DNA of 64,000 nt from NCBI GenBank assembly GCA_041488155.1, contig JBGPOS010000010.1, positions 8,083 through 72,082 of the forward strand, given 5' to 3'. The stretch is from JBGPOS01 sp041488155. GTDB lineage: Bacteria; Chloroflexota; Dehalococcoidia; Tepidiformales; Tepidiformaceae. Shown here piece after piece: positions 61,448-64,000 of this stretch. Made by a program: the position numbers and the translations under genes. The notes under the pieces are model-generated. The model saw only the letters and a program-made list of their open reading frames with translations. It searched no databases and was not told the DNA's origin. Each line of letters begins with the position of its first letter. Position 1 is the first letter of the stretch.

Positions 61448-62596
61448 TTAGACGCCCGTGCTCACGCCGACTGCCTTCCCGACTGCGAAGGTGATCGCGG
61501 ACGCGGTCAACCCAAACAGGAGCATTCGCGTCCCGGAAAAGAGCACGTTGCGCCCGGTGAAGAGGGTGGTCACGGCGCCCGAGGCGAAGAGACCGATCCC
61601 GGCGAGAACAGCGCTGAGGGCGACGCCCATGCCCCCGCCGGCGAAGAACCAGGGGACCACCGGCAGGATCGCTCCAAGGCTGAACATCATGAAGGAGCTG
61701 CCGCCCGCCACCCAGGGGTTGCCCGCTTCTGCGTGCGACATCCCGAGTTCTTCCCGCACGAGCGTATCGAGGGCAGTCGTGGGATTGCTGATGATGCGCC
61801 GCGCCGTCGTCCGTGCGTCCTCAACGTTCAGTCCCTTCGCCTGGTAAATGAGAATCAGCTCTTCTTCTTCCTCTTCGGGGTTCTCTGACAGCTCGTCGCG
61901 TTCGATGGAGACCTGGCGCTCGAACATCTCGACGCTGCTGCGGACGCTTATCCATTCGCCGAGCGCCATCGCCAGAGACCCGGCCAGCAACCCGGCGACG
62001 CCCGTGACGGCCACGACCGACCGACCCGGGTCGGCGCCGGCGACTCCCATCACGAGGCTTAGCGACGACACGAGGCCATCGTTGATTCCCAGCACTGAAG
62101 CCCGGAGCATGTTCCCCGTCGCGCCCCCGTGCCGACGTTCAGCGCGAGCGATGTTCACGCCTGCGTCGGGCGAGTTGGTCCGAGTCAGCTCGCGAAACAG
62201 GAGCGCGTGGGCTCGTTCGTCAGCCGGGAGGTTCTCGGCGACCGCTTCGGGTTGGGCGTCATACATCGTCGTAGCCGAGGCTTCCATGCGGGTGACGATC
62301 GGGGCGACGGCCTGCGTACCGAACCTGCGAGCGAGCCAGCCGAGGAGCCGCACGCGCAGCGACGGCTGAAACGACGGCACTTCCGCCCCGGCCTCCACGA
62401 GCTTCCTTTGCCAGAGCGCGCCGTGCCGGTCTTCGCTCAGCGCGAGGCGCTCGAAGAGCTCCTTCAGGTGTGGGTCGCGCTCAGCGCCCGCGAGGTATCG
62501 ATAGAGGGCGGCGCCATCCACCTCTTCTTTGAGGTTGCTCCGGTAGCGCTTGATGTCTTCTGGGCCGGGCATTTGTCGCGGTGGCGCCTGCGTCAT
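61448..62596 (-). CDS. MbfA-like ferritin/VIT1 membrane iron protein
   Basis: The 382-residue protein joins an N-terminal ferritin-like domain to a C-terminal VIT1/CCC1-type membrane domain. The diiron set is visible: E25, E55 and H58 (SEDRH), E104, and E127 with H130 (DERAH). The membrane part starts with GINDGLVSSLSLVMGVAG and has about five hydrophobic helices. In Agrobacterium and Bradyrhizobium MbfA proteins of this layout export iron from the cytoplasm. The same role is inferred here. It is next to the isolated 5S gene. Confidence 0.87.
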   Translation of the reverse strand: MTQAPPRQMPGPEDIKRYRSNLKEEVDGAALYRYLAGAERDPHLKELFERLALSEDRHGALWQRKLVEAGAEVPSFQPSLRVRLLGWLARRFGTQAVAPIVTRMEASATTMYDAQPEAVAENLPADERAHALLFRELTRTNSPDAGVNIARAERRHGGATGNMLRASVLGINDGLVSSLSLVMGVAGADPGRSVVAVTGVAGLLAGSLAMALGEWISVRSSVEMFERQVSIERDELSENPEEEEEELILIYQAKGLNVEDARTTARRIISNPTTALDTLVREELGMSHAEAGNPWVAGGSSFMMFSLGAILPVVPWFFAGGGMGVALSAVLAGIGLFASGAVTTLFTGRNVLFSGTRMLLFGLTASAITFAVGKAVGVSTGV

Positions 62597-62664
62597 TTTC
62601 CAAGTCTAGCCGACGGGCCGGGTGTGTTCCTCGCAACTTCGCCGGAACGGGCGAGCGTCGGACT

Positions 62665-64000
62665 TTAGAGGCCAGAGACGGTCATGGAGCGGATACGCAA
62701 GGTCGGCGCCGCGGTCGCGCCGAACCAGCTGACGTCGCTTCCGACGGCATCGATCCCGGCCAGCATGTCGCGCATGTTCGCCGAAACGTTGATCTCTGTG
62801 ACCGGAAAGGCCACCCTGCCGCGCTCGATCCAGAACCCCCCGCACCCGCGTGAGAAGTCGCCCGTGGTGGGATTGAAGCCCTGTCCCATCAACGACGTGA
62901 CGTACAGTCCGTCGGCAACGCCCGCGACGATTTCGTCTGGCGGCGTGAGACCGGCCATCACGGACAGATTCGAGGCTCCTGGCGAGGGAAGCGTTTCGAC
63001 CCCGCGCTGGGCGCTGCCCGTCGTGCTGTTGCCGGTGCGGCGAGCGGTGTAGGAGTCAAAGAGGAAGCCTTCAAAACGCCCGCGGTCGAAGAGCACGGTG
63101 GGGCGCGCGCCGACGCCTTCGCCGTCGAACGGCCGCGAGCCCGCCCGGGCGGCTTCGGTCGGGTCGTCGGTCAACGTGAAGAGCGGCGAGCCAACGGTCT
63201 CGCCGAGGGAGGCGGCCAGGAACGTCGCCTTGCGGTAGAGGGCAGCGCCTGTCAGGCACTCAACGAGGCCACGGATGAGCGCCGCCGCCATTCGCGGTTC
63301 GAACACAACGGGCACCTTTTTGGAGGCGACCTTCCTTGCCCCTAGCTGGTCTAGCGCCCGGCGAGCGGCGATCCGTCCGATCTCTTCCGGGCTCATCAAG
63401 CGGTGCAGACTGCGCTCGGAGCTGTACCAGTAGGCGTTTCGTTTCTTACCTTCCACGTCGTCGGCCATCACCTCGACCTGGAGAGAAACGCTGGTCGAAG
63501 GATAGCCACCGGAGAAACCGAGGGAGTTCGCGAGCGCAACCTCGCCCATGCGGGTGGCCAGGGTGGCGCCGCTGGAATTGGTGATCCGTGGGTCGAAGCC
63601 GAGTCCGGCGCCTTCGCAAGCGAGGGCCAGGCCCATCTTCTCCTCGGTGGTCATCGCCTCGAGTCGCTCGTCGTAGAGCTGCATGCCTTCGCCCATGGAG
63701 CGCGCGAACAGACTCTCGTCGGGAAGCCCCGCGTGCTCGTCGGGCTCGGAGATCCGGGCGAGCTCAACGGTGTCCCGGGCGAGCGAGGCAAGCGAGTCCT
63801 CGCTGAGGTCGCTGGTAGAGCACACCGCGGTGCGGCCGCCGCTGATGACCCGCAGGCCGAGGGAGCGCGACCCCGCCTCTATCAACTTCTCGACCGCGCC
63901 AAGGCGCACGGCAACGCTCGACTCGTCGTAGGCCACGGCGAAGGCGTCGCACTGCTCCGCGCCAATCCGGCGAGCCAGCTCAACCACGCCCTGCGTGGCT
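62665..64000 (-). CDS. pmbA: TldE/PmbA-family metalloprotease subunit (partial at window edge)
   Basis: About 440 residues are visible of a TldD/TldE (PmbA)-type protein, which works with TldD to degrade peptides or mature antibiotic-like peptides and CcdA. Recognisable parts are GLRVISGGRTAVCSTSDLSEDSL near the start and the C-terminal region with ASNLSVMAG, then SLMGQGFNPTTGDFSRG and INVSANMRDMLAGIDAVG. The HExxxH of TldD is absent, so this is the TldE side. A GTG at 63987 could be the start, but the frame is open to the edge, so the true start may lie outside. Confidence 0.88.
   Translation of the reverse strand, partial: ATQGVVELARRIGAEQCDAFAVAYDESSVAVRLGAVEKLIEAGSRSLGLRVISGGRTAVCSTSDLSEDSLASLARDTVELARISEPDEHAGLPDESLFARSMGEGMQLYDERLEAMTTEEKMGLALACEGAGLGFDPRITNSSGATLATRMGEVALANSLGFSGGYPSTSVSLQVEVMADDVEGKKRNAYWYSSERSLHRLMSPEEIGRIAARRALDQLGARKVASKKVPVVFEPRMAAALIRGLVECLTGAALYRKATFLAASLGETVGSPLFTLTDDPTEAARAGSRPFDGEGVGARPTVLFDRGRFEGFLFDSYTARRTGNSTTGSAQRGVETLPSPGASNLSVMAGLTPPDEIVAGVADGLYVTSLMGQGFNPTTGDFSRGCGGFWIERGRVAFPVTEINVSANMRDMLAGIDAVGSDVSWFGATAAPTLRIRSMTVSGL

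Overview
The window is a densely coded, high-GC bacterial chromosome segment. No stretch longer than 300 bases lacks a gene. The largest gaps are 20601-20827 (a candidate ilvB promoter and leader), 61086-61280 (rpsA promoter and 5S terminator) and 56589-56771 (rpoB promoter). Smaller gaps at 11911-12055, 34699-34823, 46287-46396 and 46946-47054 hold nothing I can name. I see no CRISPR array, transposase, phage gene or tRNA. An unsplit rpoC, a UvrB/C-motif ClpC, AroH-type chorismate mutase, ScpA, many acyl-CoA and CoA-transferase enzymes, FMN/F420-type split-barrel proteins and the high GC together suggest a Chloroflexota-like bacterium. That placement is an inference of moderate confidence.

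Region 1 (1-10571, +) is one long aromatic amino acid operon: the end of trpE, three consecutive Nudix-like proteins with eroded catalytic motifs (the third fused to a carboxymuconolactone decarboxylase domain), a HAD phosphatase, a 107-residue unknown protein, trpG, trpD, trpC, trpF, trpB, a CPBP membrane protease, trpA, then aroH and a DAHP synthase. Most junctions overlap by 1 to 11 bases. A TG-extended -10 box inside the end of trpA may drive aroH-aroF separately. Region 2 (10636-14226) holds scpA, a hotdog thioesterase, ribF and tyrS.

Region 3 (14274-16695, -) is an ECF42-type sigma factor with two DGPF/YCII proteins. Both DGPF genes carry the same upstream signature, TGTCGA-N17-CGTC, which fits a self-regulated sigma circuit. 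Region 4 (16855-20600, +) is the most unusual part: two paralogous small NTF2-like proteins, a ferritin-like protein with a complete diiron ligand set, its close paralogue with five of six ligands replaced, and a cysteine-rich DUF1326 protein. I propose this as the candidate undescribed system: a catalytic/pseudo-catalytic diiron pair with accessory proteins.

Region 5 (20828-37778) carries ilvBN, a two-gene biotin-dependent acyl-CoA carboxylase split by an aldo/keto reductase and a DinB gene, and a mixture of catabolic and detoxification genes: TauE exporter, MBL hydrolase, split-barrel flavoproteins, dcd, CoA transferase, acyl-CoA dehydrogenase, acetyltransferase, class V aminotransferase and a PQQ-type sugar dehydrogenase lipoprotein. 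Region 6 (37783-44350, -) is a surface polysaccharide operon with the four enzyme classes of UDP-2,3-diacetamido-glucuronate synthesis (WbpA/B/E/D types), a WbpM/FlaA1-type dehydratase and a PglC-type phosphoglycosyl transferase.

Region 7 (44400-64000) is largely housekeeping: a B12-binding radical SAM protein, a CMD protein, ispD-ispF, rpoC and rpoB, clpC, rpsA, a lone 5S rRNA gene with its own candidate promoter and terminator, an MbfA-like ferritin/VIT1 iron protein, and a truncated TldE/PmbA protein.
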